The translations under genes and the position numbers were made by a program. The notes under the pieces are model-generated. The model was not told the DNA's origin and searched no databases. It saw only the letters and a list, made by a program, of their open reading frames with translations. Shown here in pieces: positions 8,543 through 17,516 of a stretch of DNA of 64,000 bases. Source of the DNA: JABFRJ01 sp033812735 (lineage in GTDB: Bacteria; Pseudomonadota; Alphaproteobacteria; Rhizobiales; Hyphomicrobiaceae); the NCBI GenBank assembly GCA_033812735.1, contig JAPXTA010000006.1:1-64000 (forward strand). The letters run 5' to 3'. Within the stretch, counting starts at the first letter, position 1, and each line of letters starts with the position of its first letter.

Positions 8543-9247
8543 ATGACCAAGCATGAGACGCCCTGGCGCGCGACTGTTCTGACGCTCTTTCCGGACATGT
8601 TTCCGGGCCCTCTCGACGTGTCGATTGTAGGCACCGCCTTGAAGGACGGCCGTTGGGCGCTCGACACGCTCCAGATCCGAGACTTCGGCCTCGGCAAGCA
8701 CCGGACAGTCGACGACACGCCGGCAGGCGGCGGCGCCGGCATGGTCATGCGGGCTGACGTGATCGCGTCGGCCGTGGACGCAGCACGTCAGCGCACCGGC
8801 GATCTGCCGGCCATCTACCTTTCGCCCCGCGGCAATCCGTTGACACAAGCGCGCGTTCGCAAGCTCGCTGCCGGACCCGGCGTCCTATTGCTTTGTGGCC
8901 GTTTCGAAGGTGTTGATCAGCGGGTGCTTGATGCACGCGGCCTCGAAGAGGTGTCCATCGGCGACTATGTGCTATCGGGCGGCGAACTTGCCGCCATGGT
9001 GATGATAGACGCTTGTGTGCGTCTGCTGCCCGGCGTGCTCGGCGCGAGCGAGAGCCTATCCGAGGAAAGCTTCGAGAACGGACTGCTCGAGTATCCCCAG
9101 TATACGCGCCCGCGCGAGTGGGAGGGCCGCACGATCCCCGATGTATTGCTCAACGGTGATCATTCTAAGATCGCGGCTTGGCGGCGTTCGGAAGCTGAAA
9201 GTCTGACCCGCGCGCGCCGCCCGGATCTATTGCCTCGCAAGACCTGA
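8543..9247 (+). CDS. trmD: tRNA (guanine37-N1)-methyltransferase TrmD
   Basis: TrmD methylates N1 of G37 next to the anticodon of tRNAs reading CNN codons, using S-adenosylmethionine, and so prevents +1 frameshifting. The 234-residue protein shows the trefoil-knot SPOUT signatures: LFPDMFPGPLD near the N-terminus, DDTPAGGGAGMVM around 55-68, and LCGRFEGVDQRV and IGDYVLSGGE in the knot, followed by the C-terminal linker. Length is normal. The usual companions rpsP, rimM and rplS are not adjacent here; a kinase-Usp gene lies upstream and an exporter converges downstream after 4 bp. Confidence 0.96.
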   Translation: MTKHETPWRATVLTLFPDMFPGPLDVSIVGTALKDGRWALDTLQIRDFGLGKHRTVDDTPAGGGAGMVMRADVIASAVDAARQRTGDLPAIYLSPRGNPLTQARVRKLAAGPGVLLLCGRFEGVDQRVLDARGLEEVSIGDYVLSGGELAAMVMIDACVRLLPGVLGASESLSEESFENGLLEYPQYTRPREWEGRTIPDVLLNGDHSKIAAWRRSEAESLTRARRPDLLPRKT

Positions 9248-9251
9248 CGTC

Positions 9252-10184
9252 TCACTTGTCTGACACCAAGCCTGCTTCTACCGTCAGATTATATGGATCG
9301 GACGGCGGCTTCACGAGATCGACCGCCATGCGAATGGCAACGCTGACAACCAGCAATCCGAGCAGAAGGCGCAATTGCTCCGCCTTCAGTCGATTGCCCA
9401 GGATGACCCCGATTTGCGCGCCGATCACGCCACCTAAGATCAGCGGCGCAGCCAGCATGGCGTCAACAGTCTGATTCTGCGTCGCCTGCATGATCGTCGT
9501 AATCGCCGTGATGAAGATGATCTGAAACGCCGAGGTGCCCATCGCGAGCCGCGTCGGCAGCCGGATCATGTAGATCAAGGCCGGAATGAGCAGGAACCCG
9601 CCGCCGATACCCATGATCGCCGTGAGCAGGCCGACGAACGCGCCGATGACGAACGGCGGAACCGCACTGGCGTAGAGCTTTGAGGTCCGAAAGCGCAGTT
9701 TGAAAGGCAGGCGCTGCAACACCGAATGGTCGCCCGTGCGCTTCTTTGCTACGGCACCGGCCGATGCACCGCGAATGGCGCGCGTAGATTCGATCAGCAT
9801 CAGCGAGCCGACCACGCCAAGCATGATCACGTAGGTGGCAGCGATGAAGAAATCCAGTTGGCCCAACGCTTTCAGCAGTTGTTGGAGCCGGATGCCGAGC
9901 GTCGAACCGAGAATGCCGCCGGCGATCAGCACAGTCCCCATCTTCACGTCGACATTCTTACGCTGCCAATGCGAAAGCGCGCCCGAGATCGATGACGCAA
10001 CGACCTGCGCCGCGCCGGTGCCGACCGCGACAGGCGGTGGTACCCCGAGAAAGATCAGCAGTGGTGTCAGTATGAAGCCGCCGCCGATGCCGAATAGCCC
10101 CGCCAACACACCGACCGACAGCCCCATGCCCAACAGGAGCACCAGGTCCAGCGACAATCCCGCAATCGGCAGATAGAGAGGCAA
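9252..10184 (-). CDS. TauE/SafE-family sulfite/sulfonate exporter-like permease
   Basis: This integral membrane protein of 310 residues has about eight hydrophobic segments. The family signature occurs twice: GLFGIGGGFILTPLL near the N-terminus and IMGIGGGFLLIPALI in the second half, reflecting the internal duplication of TauE/SafE permeases. Members export sulfite, sulfoacetate or related organic anions, but many are uncharacterised, so the substrate is open. No sulfur-metabolism gene is adjacent. It converges with trmD, and an RraA-like gene starts on the opposite strand 154 bp upstream. Confidence 0.88.
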   Translation of the reverse strand: MPLYLPIAGLSLDLVLLLGMGLSVGVLAGLFGIGGGFILTPLLIFLGVPPPVAVGTGAAQVVASSISGALSHWQRKNVDVKMGTVLIAGGILGSTLGIRLQQLLKALGQLDFFIAATYVIMLGVVGSLMLIESTRAIRGASAGAVAKKRTGDHSVLQRLPFKLRFRTSKLYASAVPPFVIGAFVGLLTAIMGIGGGFLLIPALIYMIRLPTRLAMGTSAFQIIFITAITTIMQATQNQTVDAMLAAPLILGGVIGAQIGVILGNRLKAEQLRLLLGLLVVSVAIRMAVDLVKPPSDPYNLTVEAGLVSDK

Positions 10185-10338
10185 ATGCCGACATCCTTTT
10201 CAAACGGTCTGCTTGTGAATCCAGTACCCCCCCTGGAGCGCCCGTTCAACCGGTTCGTCCGAGGCCAATTGATTGAGGCCGTGCCCCGCGTCATGCTTGA
10301 CACTTGATGGCTCTGAAAAAAGGCAAGCGAGGGACGGC

Positions 10339-11028
10339 ATGCTGAAAGATCCACCACTTCTAAAAATGCGTCGATCCTGGCAACGTCTGGAGCCGAACTT
10401 GCTCGAGCGGTTGAGGGGCGTGCAGACCGGCCATCTCGTCGATGCGATGGTCGGGCGCGGTGCACTCGACGCCGAGATAAAGCCGATCGATCCCGCAAAC
10501 GCCCATTTCGTTGGCTCTGCGCTGACGTGTGAACCCTTCGCGGACGACAATCTTGCGATACTTGCAGCTGTGGCGCGCGCCGAGCCGGGCGACGTGCTGA
10601 TCGTCGCAGCAGATGCCTTCAGGGGGACCGCCGTCGTCGGCGACAATGTTTGTCTGATGGCGAAGAATGCCGGAGTGCGAGCGATTGTGGTCGATGGAAT
10701 GGTCCGCGATCTCGACGGCATCGTCGCTGCCGGCGTGCCGGTTCATGCGCGCGGTGTGACGCCGAACAGTTGCGTCAGGAACGGCCCCGGCCGGGTCGGC
10801 TTTCCAGTCGTCGTCGGCGGTCGTCACGTTGCGCCGGGCGACTTGGTCGTGGGCGATCGCGATGGTGTCGTAACGGTACCCGCAGGTGATGCCGCCCGCA
10901 TCGCCGATCTGCTGGACGAGATCCGCCGTGCCGAAGCCGAGGTGCAGGCAAAGATCCGCACTGGCATCAAGACACTCGACGCCGTCGAGGCACTACTCGC
11001 ATCCAAAAAAGTCGAATGGTTCGACTGA
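10339..11028 (+). CDS. RraA-like / HMG-CHA aldolase family protein
   Basis: This 229-residue protein is of the RraA/4-hydroxy-4-methyl-2-oxoglutarate aldolase fold. The middle shows GDNVCLMAKNAGVRAIVVDG followed by Arg-Asp in MVRDLDG, the conserved segment that binds the metal-pyruvate unit in aldolase members. Family members either cleave 4-hydroxy-2-oxo acids to pyruvate or, in the RraA subgroup, bind RNase E. The length and the VVVGDRDGVVTVP-like segment favour the enzyme subgroup. The ATG at 10339 has GAGGGA upstream; an earlier in-frame ATG at 10273 has none. It converges with a GMC oxidoreductase, leaving only 3 bp between stops. Confidence 0.85.
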   Translation: MLKDPPLLKMRRSWQRLEPNLLERLRGVQTGHLVDAMVGRGALDAEIKPIDPANAHFVGSALTCEPFADDNLAILAAVARAEPGDVLIVAADAFRGTAVVGDNVCLMAKNAGVRAIVVDGMVRDLDGIVAAGVPVHARGVTPNSCVRNGPGRVGFPVVVGGRHVAPGDLVVGDRDGVVTVPAGDAARIADLLDEIRRAEAEVQAKIRTGIKTLDAVEALLASKKVEWFD

Positions 11029-11031
11029 GCG

Positions 11032-12672
11032 TCAGGCGGCCGGAACGAGTTCCGCCTCGAGCGCCGCTTTCCCGCGGATCATGTCGGATGCCTTGTCTGC
11101 AAGCATCAACGTCGCGGCGTTGAGGTTGGCTGAAAGCATTGTCGGCATGATCGACGCATCGACGACCCGAAGCCCTTTGATGCCATGCACGCGCAACTGA
11201 TCGTCGACCACGGCCACGGGATCAGTGGCCGGCCCCATGCGGCATGTGCCCGACGGATGGAACGTCGTCGTTCCGCGTTCTTTGGCGCAGGCAAGTAACT
11301 CGTCGTCTGTGTTGACGTTCGGCCCGGGATAGGCCTCCCGGTCGAAGTAGGGCTCCAACGGCTTGGTCCGCAGAAGTTTGCGCGCGAGCTTCATGCCGGC
11401 GAGAAGCACCCGGCGGTCGCTTTCGAGCGCCAGATAATTCGGATTGATGGACGGCGCTTCGAAGGGGTCCGCCGAGCGCAGTCGTACATACCCCTTGCTA
11501 TCGGGCCGCTGCTGCCAGGCGGCGACGGTCATGCCCGGTTCGCGTTCGAGCTGGCCCTGCACGCCTTCCAGATAACTTGCCGGCGTGAAGGTCAGCTGAA
11601 GATCGGAGTATTGAACCGCCGGGTCAGACCGCCAGAAGCAATAGACGACGGTCGGCGCGAGCGCGAGGATGCTCGGGCGGCCGAGTGTCCAGTTGGCGAC
11701 TTCCTGAAGGAACTTGATGCCGCGAACGCGCTCGTTGATGGTATCGACGTTCTTGACCCGGGCGGCAAAGCGCGGCGCATAGTGATCGCGCAGGTTTTCG
11801 CCGACGCCGGCGAGGGCGTGGCGAACGGGGATACCAAGCGATTGCAGCAGTGGCGCAGGGCCGATACCCGACAATTGCATCAGCTGCGGCGAGTTGAACG
11901 AACCGCCTGCCAGGATAACTTCGCGATTGGCCGTCACGACCCGCTCGTCGCCGCCCCGGCCGCCGATCGCATAGCGAACCCCGGTGACCTGCTTGCCCTG
12001 CATGGTCAGTTCCATCGCGTGCGCATGCGTGCGCACCGTCAGGTTCTTGCGCTTCATCGCAGGCTTCAGGAACGCTTTGGCAGAACTCACGCGCAGACCC
12101 TTGTGGATGGTCCGTTGCGTGTAGTTGATGCCTTCTTGCTTGATCCCGTTGTAGTCGGTGTTCCGGGGAATGCCGAGTTCGCCCGCGCCTTTGATGAACG
12201 CCTCGGTCAAAGGATGTGTCCAGTCGATGTCGGTGACGGGAAGATTGCCCTCACGCCCACGCAGGTTGTCGGTGTCCTCACCAAGCCTGCGTTCGATCCG
12301 TTTGAAGTAGGGCAGGCAGTCGGCATATCCCCAGCCGCGATTGCCTTGTTGCGCCCACGTGTCGAAATCCATCCGCTGGCCACGGTTGAAGACGTTGCCG
12401 TTGATCGATGACGAGCCGCCGAGCGTCTTGCCTCGTGGCGCCAGGATCTTACGCCCGCCGGTCCACTCGCTCGCCTCCATCTCGTAGAGCCAGTTCACCC
12501 GCTTGTCGTAGAACGTCTTGATGAACCCGGCGGGTATATGGATGTAGGGATGCCAGTCGCTGGGGCCTGCCTCCAGCACAAGTACGCTCGTGCTTGGATC
12601 CTCGCTGAGGCGATTGGCGAGCACGCAGCCGGCGGAGCCTGCACCGACGATGATGTAGTCGAAGGTTTCCAC
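11032..12672 (-). CDS. GMC-family FAD oxidoreductase (choline/alcohol dehydrogenase-like)
   Basis: This is a flavoprotein that oxidises an alcohol, 546 residues long. The N-terminal dinucleotide fold is DYIIVGAGSAGCVLANRLSE at 5-24. The GMC signature around GGSSSINGNVFNRG lies near 83-100, and the C-terminal substrate/catalytic region contains FHPSGTCRMG and then LSANLNAATLM. Sequence style resembles choline dehydrogenase and long-chain alcohol dehydrogenases; the precise substrate cannot be assigned. No signal peptide is evident. The PfkB kinase gene lies about 100 bp upstream on the same strand. Confidence 0.9.
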   Translation of the reverse strand: METFDYIIVGAGSAGCVLANRLSEDPSTSVLVLEAGPSDWHPYIHIPAGFIKTFYDKRVNWLYEMEASEWTGGRKILAPRGKTLGGSSSINGNVFNRGQRMDFDTWAQQGNRGWGYADCLPYFKRIERRLGEDTDNLRGREGNLPVTDIDWTHPLTEAFIKGAGELGIPRNTDYNGIKQEGINYTQRTIHKGLRVSSAKAFLKPAMKRKNLTVRTHAHAMELTMQGKQVTGVRYAIGGRGGDERVVTANREVILAGGSFNSPQLMQLSGIGPAPLLQSLGIPVRHALAGVGENLRDHYAPRFAARVKNVDTINERVRGIKFLQEVANWTLGRPSILALAPTVVYCFWRSDPAVQYSDLQLTFTPASYLEGVQGQLEREPGMTVAAWQQRPDSKGYVRLRSADPFEAPSINPNYLALESDRRVLLAGMKLARKLLRTKPLEPYFDREAYPGPNVNTDDELLACAKERGTTTFHPSGTCRMGPATDPVAVVDDQLRVHGIKGLRVVDASIMPTMLSANLNAATLMLADKASDMIRGKAALEAELVPAA

Positions 12673-12776
12673 GACTGGCGTTTCCCCGGATCATTGTGCT
12701 TGCCAGTCGATTAGCCGCCAAATCCGCCGGACGCAATCCGCCGTAGCGCATGCCCGGCGTGACGGGCTGAATACGC

Positions 12777-13874
12777 TCAATCGAGCGCCCATCGCCGCAC
12801 CGGCAGCTTGGCCCCCTCGCTCGTGAGCAATGCCTCGAGCGCGGCACGTTTGCACAGGCCGCTCTGGGTATCGGTGAGCCGGATGACCGACCCTGCATTG
12901 AGCGAGGCGAGCTGCAGGGCTCGAGAAACGTCGCCATCACCGATCGAGAACGCCGAATACGTGGACACGAACGCGTCTCCTGCACCAGCGGTGCCCGCGA
13001 CGGGGCCGCGCCGCGGCGGGCAATAGTAGAGATAGCCGCCAGTGCCTGCGTAGGCGCCCTGGCCGCCATCTGTGACGATGACCTGCCGGAAGCCGAAGGC
13101 CGCCATCGCCGCAAAAAAGCGTGCCGCAGAGATCTCGAAGCCGCCGCCCGTGAAACCGCGCTTCAAGACACGCGGGACCTCGTCGAAGCCACTGCCATCG
13201 AGTGCAGGACCGCCCTCTCCGTGACGCGAGACGATCGCTGGCACCAGTGCCTCAGCCTCCGTCCGGTTGACGGAGATGGTGTCGATATCAGGCGCAAGAC
13301 GAAGAAACTCGGCGGTCTTGAGCGACAGCTGCCGGATGCCGGGATTGACGACCACTCGTGCTTTCTCGGCTTTGGCATGTGCGACGATGGCCGGAAAGCA
13401 TTCGGCCGACTTGTTCGACAAACTTGCGACGTGGACGAGATCGACGGCGAACGCATCTCCTTTTAGGTCCGCTTCTTCGAGGAGCGTGTTGGCGCCTCGG
13501 AATGCAAAGACGGCCGCGTTTCGATCATGCGAAGAGATCAGCACGGACGCCCCGGTCGGCGCTCGGCCGTCCCTAAGAGCGTAGCGGGATGAAACGCCTT
13601 CGTCGGCAAGCCGCCGCAGGATCTGCTCTGCTCTGGCATCCTGTCCGAGCTTCACGAGCGCCGACGTGTCGCAGCCAAGCCGGGCATAGCTGACGGCCGT
13701 GTTGATGGCGCCGCCGCCACAATGCGTCGAGATGGTCTCCGCTTCGACCTTCTTGCCCTCTTCAAGCAGCAAAAAGGACGTCTCCGCATTGCGCATCGTC
13801 ATCCGCTCGACCCGGTCGCTCGGAATGATCGCGATCGAATCGATCATCGCACTGCCGATTGTGAGAACTTTCAC
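12777..13874 (-). CDS. PfkB-family carbohydrate kinase (ribokinase-like)
   Basis: This is an ATP-dependent sugar or nucleoside kinase of 365 residues. The N-terminus carries MKVLTIGSAMIDSI and the substrate-side motif HCGGGAINTAVSYARLG, matching the first PfkB signature. The second signature is AGTAGAGDAFVS near the C-terminus, where the catalytic Asp follows the anion-hole Gly-Ala-Gly. An extra stretch of about 50 residues between the signatures makes it longer than typical ribokinases. The substrate is unknown. Its stop lies 104 bp upstream of the GMC oxidoreductase start, and the two may form one unit. Confidence 0.88.
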   Translation of the reverse strand: MKVLTIGSAMIDSIAIIPSDRVERMTMRNAETSFLLLEEGKKVEAETISTHCGGGAINTAVSYARLGCDTSALVKLGQDARAEQILRRLADEGVSSRYALRDGRAPTGASVLISSHDRNAAVFAFRGANTLLEEADLKGDAFAVDLVHVASLSNKSAECFPAIVAHAKAEKARVVVNPGIRQLSLKTAEFLRLAPDIDTISVNRTEAEALVPAIVSRHGEGGPALDGSGFDEVPRVLKRGFTGGGFEISAARFFAAMAAFGFRQVIVTDGGQGAYAGTGGYLYYCPPRRGPVAGTAGAGDAFVSTYSAFSIGDGDVSRALQLASLNAGSVIRLTDTQSGLCKRAALEALLTSEGAKLPVRRWALD

Positions 13875-13995
13875 GTCGTCTTGGCCTTTCCGCCGGTTTG
13901 CCGTTCCTTTAGCTCATTCACCGCCCTCTTGCATCCCGGTTTGCAGCCGTTGCCCGGATCAGCTTCAATGGCCGCGTCATTGGAAGGAGAACGCC

Positions 13996-14850
13996 ATGAG
14001 CAGCGAGAAGATCGATCCGCCGGCAGCGAAGGACGAATGGCACGCGGCGAAGCTCGATTTCGCCACCGACATGTCCTACGGCGATTATCTCCAGCTCGAC
14101 ACCATCCTCGCAGCGCAACGTCCGCTCTCCCCAGACCGGAACGAACTGCTGTTCATCATCCAGCATCAAACCAGCGAACTCTGGATGAAGCTCATTCTGC
14201 ACGAACTCGACCGCGCTATCGAGGCGGTACGCGCCGACGCGCTGCCGCCGGCATTCAAGATGCTGGCGCGCGTGTCGCGAATATTGGAACAGCTCGTGAA
14301 GGCCTGGGATGTGCTCGCGACAATGACGCCGCCGGAATACAGTGCGATCCGCCCCTCGCTCGGCCGCTCATCCGGTTTTCAATCTTTCCAGTATCGCGCG
14401 ATCGAATTCCGCCTCGGCAATAAGAACCGTGCCATGCTCAATCCGCACAAGCACAATCCGGCGCGCCTGCGCGAAGTCGAAGCTGCGTTCGCCGCGCCGT
14501 CACTCTACGACGAGGCGATCGCGCTGCTGGCGCGGCGTGGTTTCGATATTCCCGAGACAGTACTCAATCGCGATCGCGGCGTGCCGACGGCACTCGATGC
14601 GCACGTGGAGGCTGCCTGGACCAAGGTCTACAAGGAGCCAGAGACGTACTGGGAACTCTATGAACTCGCCGAGGAACTGGTCGACCTCGAGGACGCCTTC
14701 AGGCTCTGGCGGTTCCGTCATGTGACGACGGTCGAGCGCATCATTGGCTTCAAACGCGGCACCGGCGGAACAGACGGCGTAGGTTACCTGCGCAAGATGC
14801 TCGACGTCGTACTGTTCCCGGAACTCTGGCGCGTTCGCACGGCCATGTAG
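13996..14850 (+). CDS. kynA: tryptophan 2,3-dioxygenase
   Basis: This heme enzyme opens the indole ring of L-tryptophan to N-formylkynurenine, the first step of the kynurenine pathway. The 284-residue protein shows the family N-terminus SYGDYLQLDTIL, then NELLFIIQHQTSELWMKL (substrate pocket and distal His of the heme site), SSGFQSFQYRAIEFRLG and RFRHVTTVERIIG (proximal His region). The ATG at 13996 has a strong GGAAGGAGA site. Kynureninase and formamidase are not in the window. It runs divergently from the PfkB kinase gene and ends one base before the convergent TfoX-like gene. Confidence 0.95.
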   Translation: MSSEKIDPPAAKDEWHAAKLDFATDMSYGDYLQLDTILAAQRPLSPDRNELLFIIQHQTSELWMKLILHELDRAIEAVRADALPPAFKMLARVSRILEQLVKAWDVLATMTPPEYSAIRPSLGRSSGFQSFQYRAIEFRLGNKNRAMLNPHKHNPARLREVEAAFAAPSLYDEAIALLARRGFDIPETVLNRDRGVPTALDAHVEAAWTKVYKEPETYWELYELAEELVDLEDAFRLWRFRHVTTVERIIGFKRGTGGTDGVGYLRKMLDVVLFPELWRVRTAM

Positions 14851-14851
14851 T

Positions 14852-15217
14852 TCAGCGCTTCTTGCGCACCTTGGCGGACTTCGCAGCAGCCGCGCGCCGG
14901 GACACGCCGAGCGCGCGCTGTGCCCATGCCACGAGTTCGTCCGGTTCATCGAGCAGGCGATCGGGCGCGCGCCGGTGCGACGTCAAGACGCGGCGGCCCT
15001 CCTTGGTGTCGTAGCTGAAGGGATCGCACCCCTCGGCTGCAAACGTCGCCGCCGTTGTCTCGTCTGACTTGAGGTGCAGCACATCGTCGAGAACCAGCGC
15101 GAGCACTTGTCCCTCGGCATAAATAGCCGCGCCGCTGAACATCCGTCGTGTCGTTATGTGTCCGAGTGGGGTGAGCATCTCGGCAATCGTCTCGAGAAAC
15201 GCGGGCGAAGCGGCCAT
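14852..15217 (-). CDS. TfoX N-terminal domain protein
   Basis: This small protein of 121 residues consists of a TfoX N-terminal domain: an early TTRRMFSGAAIYAEG segment, LVLDDVLHLKSDE and a core ending in SYDTKEGRRV. A basic C-terminal tail rich in Lys, Arg and Ala follows. The C-terminal TfoX domain found in the enteric competence regulator is absent. Stand-alone N-domain proteins are common in alphaproteobacteria and have no settled role. I chose the ATG at 15217; the reading frame is open further upstream but that part runs antisense-like through the histidine kinase 3-prime end. It is the last of three genes on this strand, behind the two-component pair. Confidence 0.75.
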   Translation of the reverse strand: MAASPAFLETIAEMLTPLGHITTRRMFSGAAIYAEGQVLALVLDDVLHLKSDETTAATFAAEGCDPFSYDTKEGRRVLTSHRRAPDRLLDEPDELVAWAQRALGVSRRAAAAKSAKVRKKR

Positions 15218-15236
15218 GCGATGATCGTCGCCTCTA

Positions 15237-16712
15237 CTAGAGCGGAAGCTTGACCGAAACGAGCAGTCCGCCAAGCACGCTCTGGTCGAGTTCGATCGTG
15301 CCGCCGTGACCGCGAACGATGTCGCGCGCAATCGCCATCCCGAGCCCCGAGTTCCCCTGATCCTGATTGCGCGCGTGGTCAATGCGGTAGAAGGGTTTGA
15401 ACACATTCTCGCGCTCGTCCGGTGGAATGCCGGGGCCATCGTCTTCGATCTGAATCTCGAGTGAGTAGCGATCGACGAGTGCGCGAATGACAACCTTGTC
15501 GCCGAACCGTGCGGCGTTGGAGACCAGATTGAGGATGGCCCGCTTCAGCGCCTGCCGCTTGACCGGCAGCACAAGGTTCCGCCGCCGCTTCGGCAATTCG
15601 AGTGTGACCTCGGCGTCGAAGTATTCCGCATCGTCGCGGATCTCTTCGAGCAACTCGTCCATGTTGGTCGGCGCTGACGTTTCGCCGCCATCGCCGCGCG
15701 CGAAAGCGAGATAGTCGTCGAGCATATGCTGCATTTCGTTGATGTCGGCGCGCATCGCCTTGGTGTCCTCGTCGCGCGCGAGCAATGCGAGTTCGAGCTT
15801 GAATCGTGTCAGAACGGTCTTGAGGTCGTGGCTGACGCCCGCCAGCATATGGGTGCGTTGCTCGACGTGATGCGTGATGCGGTCGCCCATTTCAAGCAGC
15901 GCCGTCGCCGCCTGCCGCACCTCGCGCGCGCCGCGCGGCTTGAAATCATCCGGCATGCCGCGCCCTTTGCCGAAGCTATCGGCAGCTTCTGCGAGCTTGA
16001 GGATCGGCCGGATCTGATTGCGCAACAGAATGATCGCGACAGTCAGCAGCACGACCGAGGTGCCGACCATCCAAACCAGGAAGATGTGGCTGTTCGACGC
16101 GTAGAGCTGGTTGCGCGGCGCGACGATCCTGAGTACCGCATCCTCGGCCTTGACGCGAATTTCGACGTGACCCGATCGGCCCTCCGTATCGATCCAGAAT
16201 GGCTTGCGCACGTGCATCCGGATTTGATCGGAAAGCTTGCGCTCCAGAATACCGAAAAACGGACGCGGCTGCGTCGCCGGAAGATCGCCGTCCGGAAGGA
16301 TCTGCAGCGACGTGAGACCGAGTCGGTTCTGCGCCAATTCGACCAGTCGCGAGTAATCGGTGTCCCAAGTGTAGGTTTCGTAAAGTTCCGTCAGAGCGCC
16401 GATATCGCGCGCGGTCGCCTCCGAATACCGTTCCGTCACTTGCGACCAGTGCCGCTCCATGAAGGTGAAAGCAACGACGCTTTCGAGCATCACGATGGGG
16501 GCGATGATGATGAGCAGCGCGCGTGCATAGAGACCCTTCGGCAGAAGATCGCCGACGAAGGACGCAAAGCGCGCCCATGTCATTCGGATGAAGGCTCGCA
16601 AACGTCTCGGCAGTCGCTTCAGCGGTGAATCGAGCCGGTCGAGCGCAGCGACGTCGGGCGAGCCGCGCGGCGGCGTTCGCTCCCTGTCGCTGTTGTCGGC
16701 CGAAATCGCCAC
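15237..16712 (-). CDS. membrane sensor histidine kinase (EnvZ/OmpR-class)
   Basis: This 491-residue sensor has a transmembrane segment at about 64-85, a periplasmic sensor region of about 120 residues, a second span at about 209-230, then a HAMP linker. The dimerisation helix contains H295 in GVSHDLKTVLTRF, the N box is NLVSNAARFGD near 395-405, and the G boxes are DDGPGIP (424-430) and GNSGLGMA (453-460). The H box reads HDLKTVLTR where most kinases have HDLRTPLTR. The start is GTG. It sits 12 bp after its response regulator, with which it is surely co-transcribed. The signal is unknown. Confidence 0.92.
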   Translation of the reverse strand: MAISADNSDRERTPPRGSPDVAALDRLDSPLKRLPRRLRAFIRMTWARFASFVGDLLPKGLYARALLIIIAPIVMLESVVAFTFMERHWSQVTERYSEATARDIGALTELYETYTWDTDYSRLVELAQNRLGLTSLQILPDGDLPATQPRPFFGILERKLSDQIRMHVRKPFWIDTEGRSGHVEIRVKAEDAVLRIVAPRNQLYASNSHIFLVWMVGTSVVLLTVAIILLRNQIRPILKLAEAADSFGKGRGMPDDFKPRGAREVRQAATALLEMGDRITHHVEQRTHMLAGVSHDLKTVLTRFKLELALLARDEDTKAMRADINEMQHMLDDYLAFARGDGGETSAPTNMDELLEEIRDDAEYFDAEVTLELPKRRRNLVLPVKRQALKRAILNLVSNAARFGDKVVIRALVDRYSLEIQIEDDGPGIPPDERENVFKPFYRIDHARNQDQGNSGLGMAIARDIVRGHGGTIELDQSVLGGLLVSVKLPL

Positions 16713-16724
16713 GCTTCAAAAGCC

Positions 16725-17483
16725 TCAATCGGTATAGAGGATGTATCCCTTGCCGCGGACGGTCTGGAGATAGATCGGGTTTGACGGATCAGTCTCGATC
16801 TTGCGCCGAAGACGGTTGATTTGCACGTCGATGGCGCGTTCGCTGCCGGTCGTGTCGTCGCTGGCGAGTTCGTGCCGCGCGACCGGGTGGCCGGCACGTT
16901 GTGCGAAGATGCGCATGAGATCACGCTCGCGTTCGGTGAGCTTGATCGTCTCTTCGCCGCGCTTCAACTCACCACGGCCAAGCGAAAACGAGAAATCGCC
17001 CATTTTGACTTCGTCGCGGACAGCCGCCCCGCCGCGTGAACGCCGCATGATATTCTGCAGACGCAGCACGAGTTCGCGCGGCTCGAAGGGTTTGGTGATG
17101 TACTCGTCGACCCCGATTTCTAGCCCCTTGATGCGGTCGCTCGTCTCCGCTCGCGCCGTCAGCATGCAGATCGGGACGCTCGAAATGTCCTTGAGGCTCT
17201 TGGCGAGCGAGAGCCCATCTTCGCCCGGCATCATGACGTCGAGGATGACGAGGTCGAAGGCAAGTCCACGCATCGATGCGCGCGCATTCGCAGCATCTGC
17301 CGCTGACGTCACCCGAAATCCGTTGTCGACCAGATAGCGGCTCAAAAGATCGCGGATGCGCTGGTCGTCATCGACGACGAGGACGTGCGGCGCGTTGTCT
17401 GGCAAAGGGTCTGCCCGCCGTTGCGGCGATGACTGCGGCGCGGCCGGCGGCTTGGCGGTGTGGCTATGCTGGCCCTGACTCAC
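16725..17483 (-). CDS. OmpR-family response regulator
   Basis: This DNA-binding response regulator has 252 residues. The receiver domain (about 33-147) has an acidic cluster VVDDD, phospho-acceptor Asp82 in LDVMMPGEDG, Thr109 and Lys131 (KPFEPREL). A winged-helix OmpR-type output domain (about 155-250) ends in TVRGKGYILY. A Pro/Gln-rich leader of about 30 residues precedes the receiver. The start is GTG with a purine-rich upstream region. It precedes the sensor kinase gene by 12 bp. Related pairs in this order are widespread in Hyphomicrobiales next to a MarR/ilvE locus, as seen here; the regulon is not evident. Confidence 0.93.
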   Translation of the reverse strand: MSQGQHSHTAKPPAAPQSSPQRRADPLPDNAPHVLVVDDDQRIRDLLSRYLVDNGFRVTSAADAANARASMRGLAFDLVILDVMMPGEDGLSLAKSLKDISSVPICMLTARAETSDRIKGLEIGVDEYITKPFEPRELVLRLQNIMRRSRGGAAVRDEVKMGDFSFSLGRGELKRGEETIKLTERERDLMRIFAQRAGHPVARHELASDDTTGSERAIDVQINRLRRKIETDPSNPIYLQTVRGKGYILYTD

Positions 17484-17516
17484 GATTGTGTCCCCCGTTG
17501 CCTGAGATCGAAGCGG

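Noticed and set aside
8543..9247. trmD as part of an rpsP-rimM-trmD-rplS operon
   Set aside because: None of those partner genes is next to it in the window, although trmD itself is secure.
11611..12411. Long plus-strand open frame opposite the GMC oxidoreductase
   Set aside because: No ribosome site or domain; the GMC gene explains the region fully.
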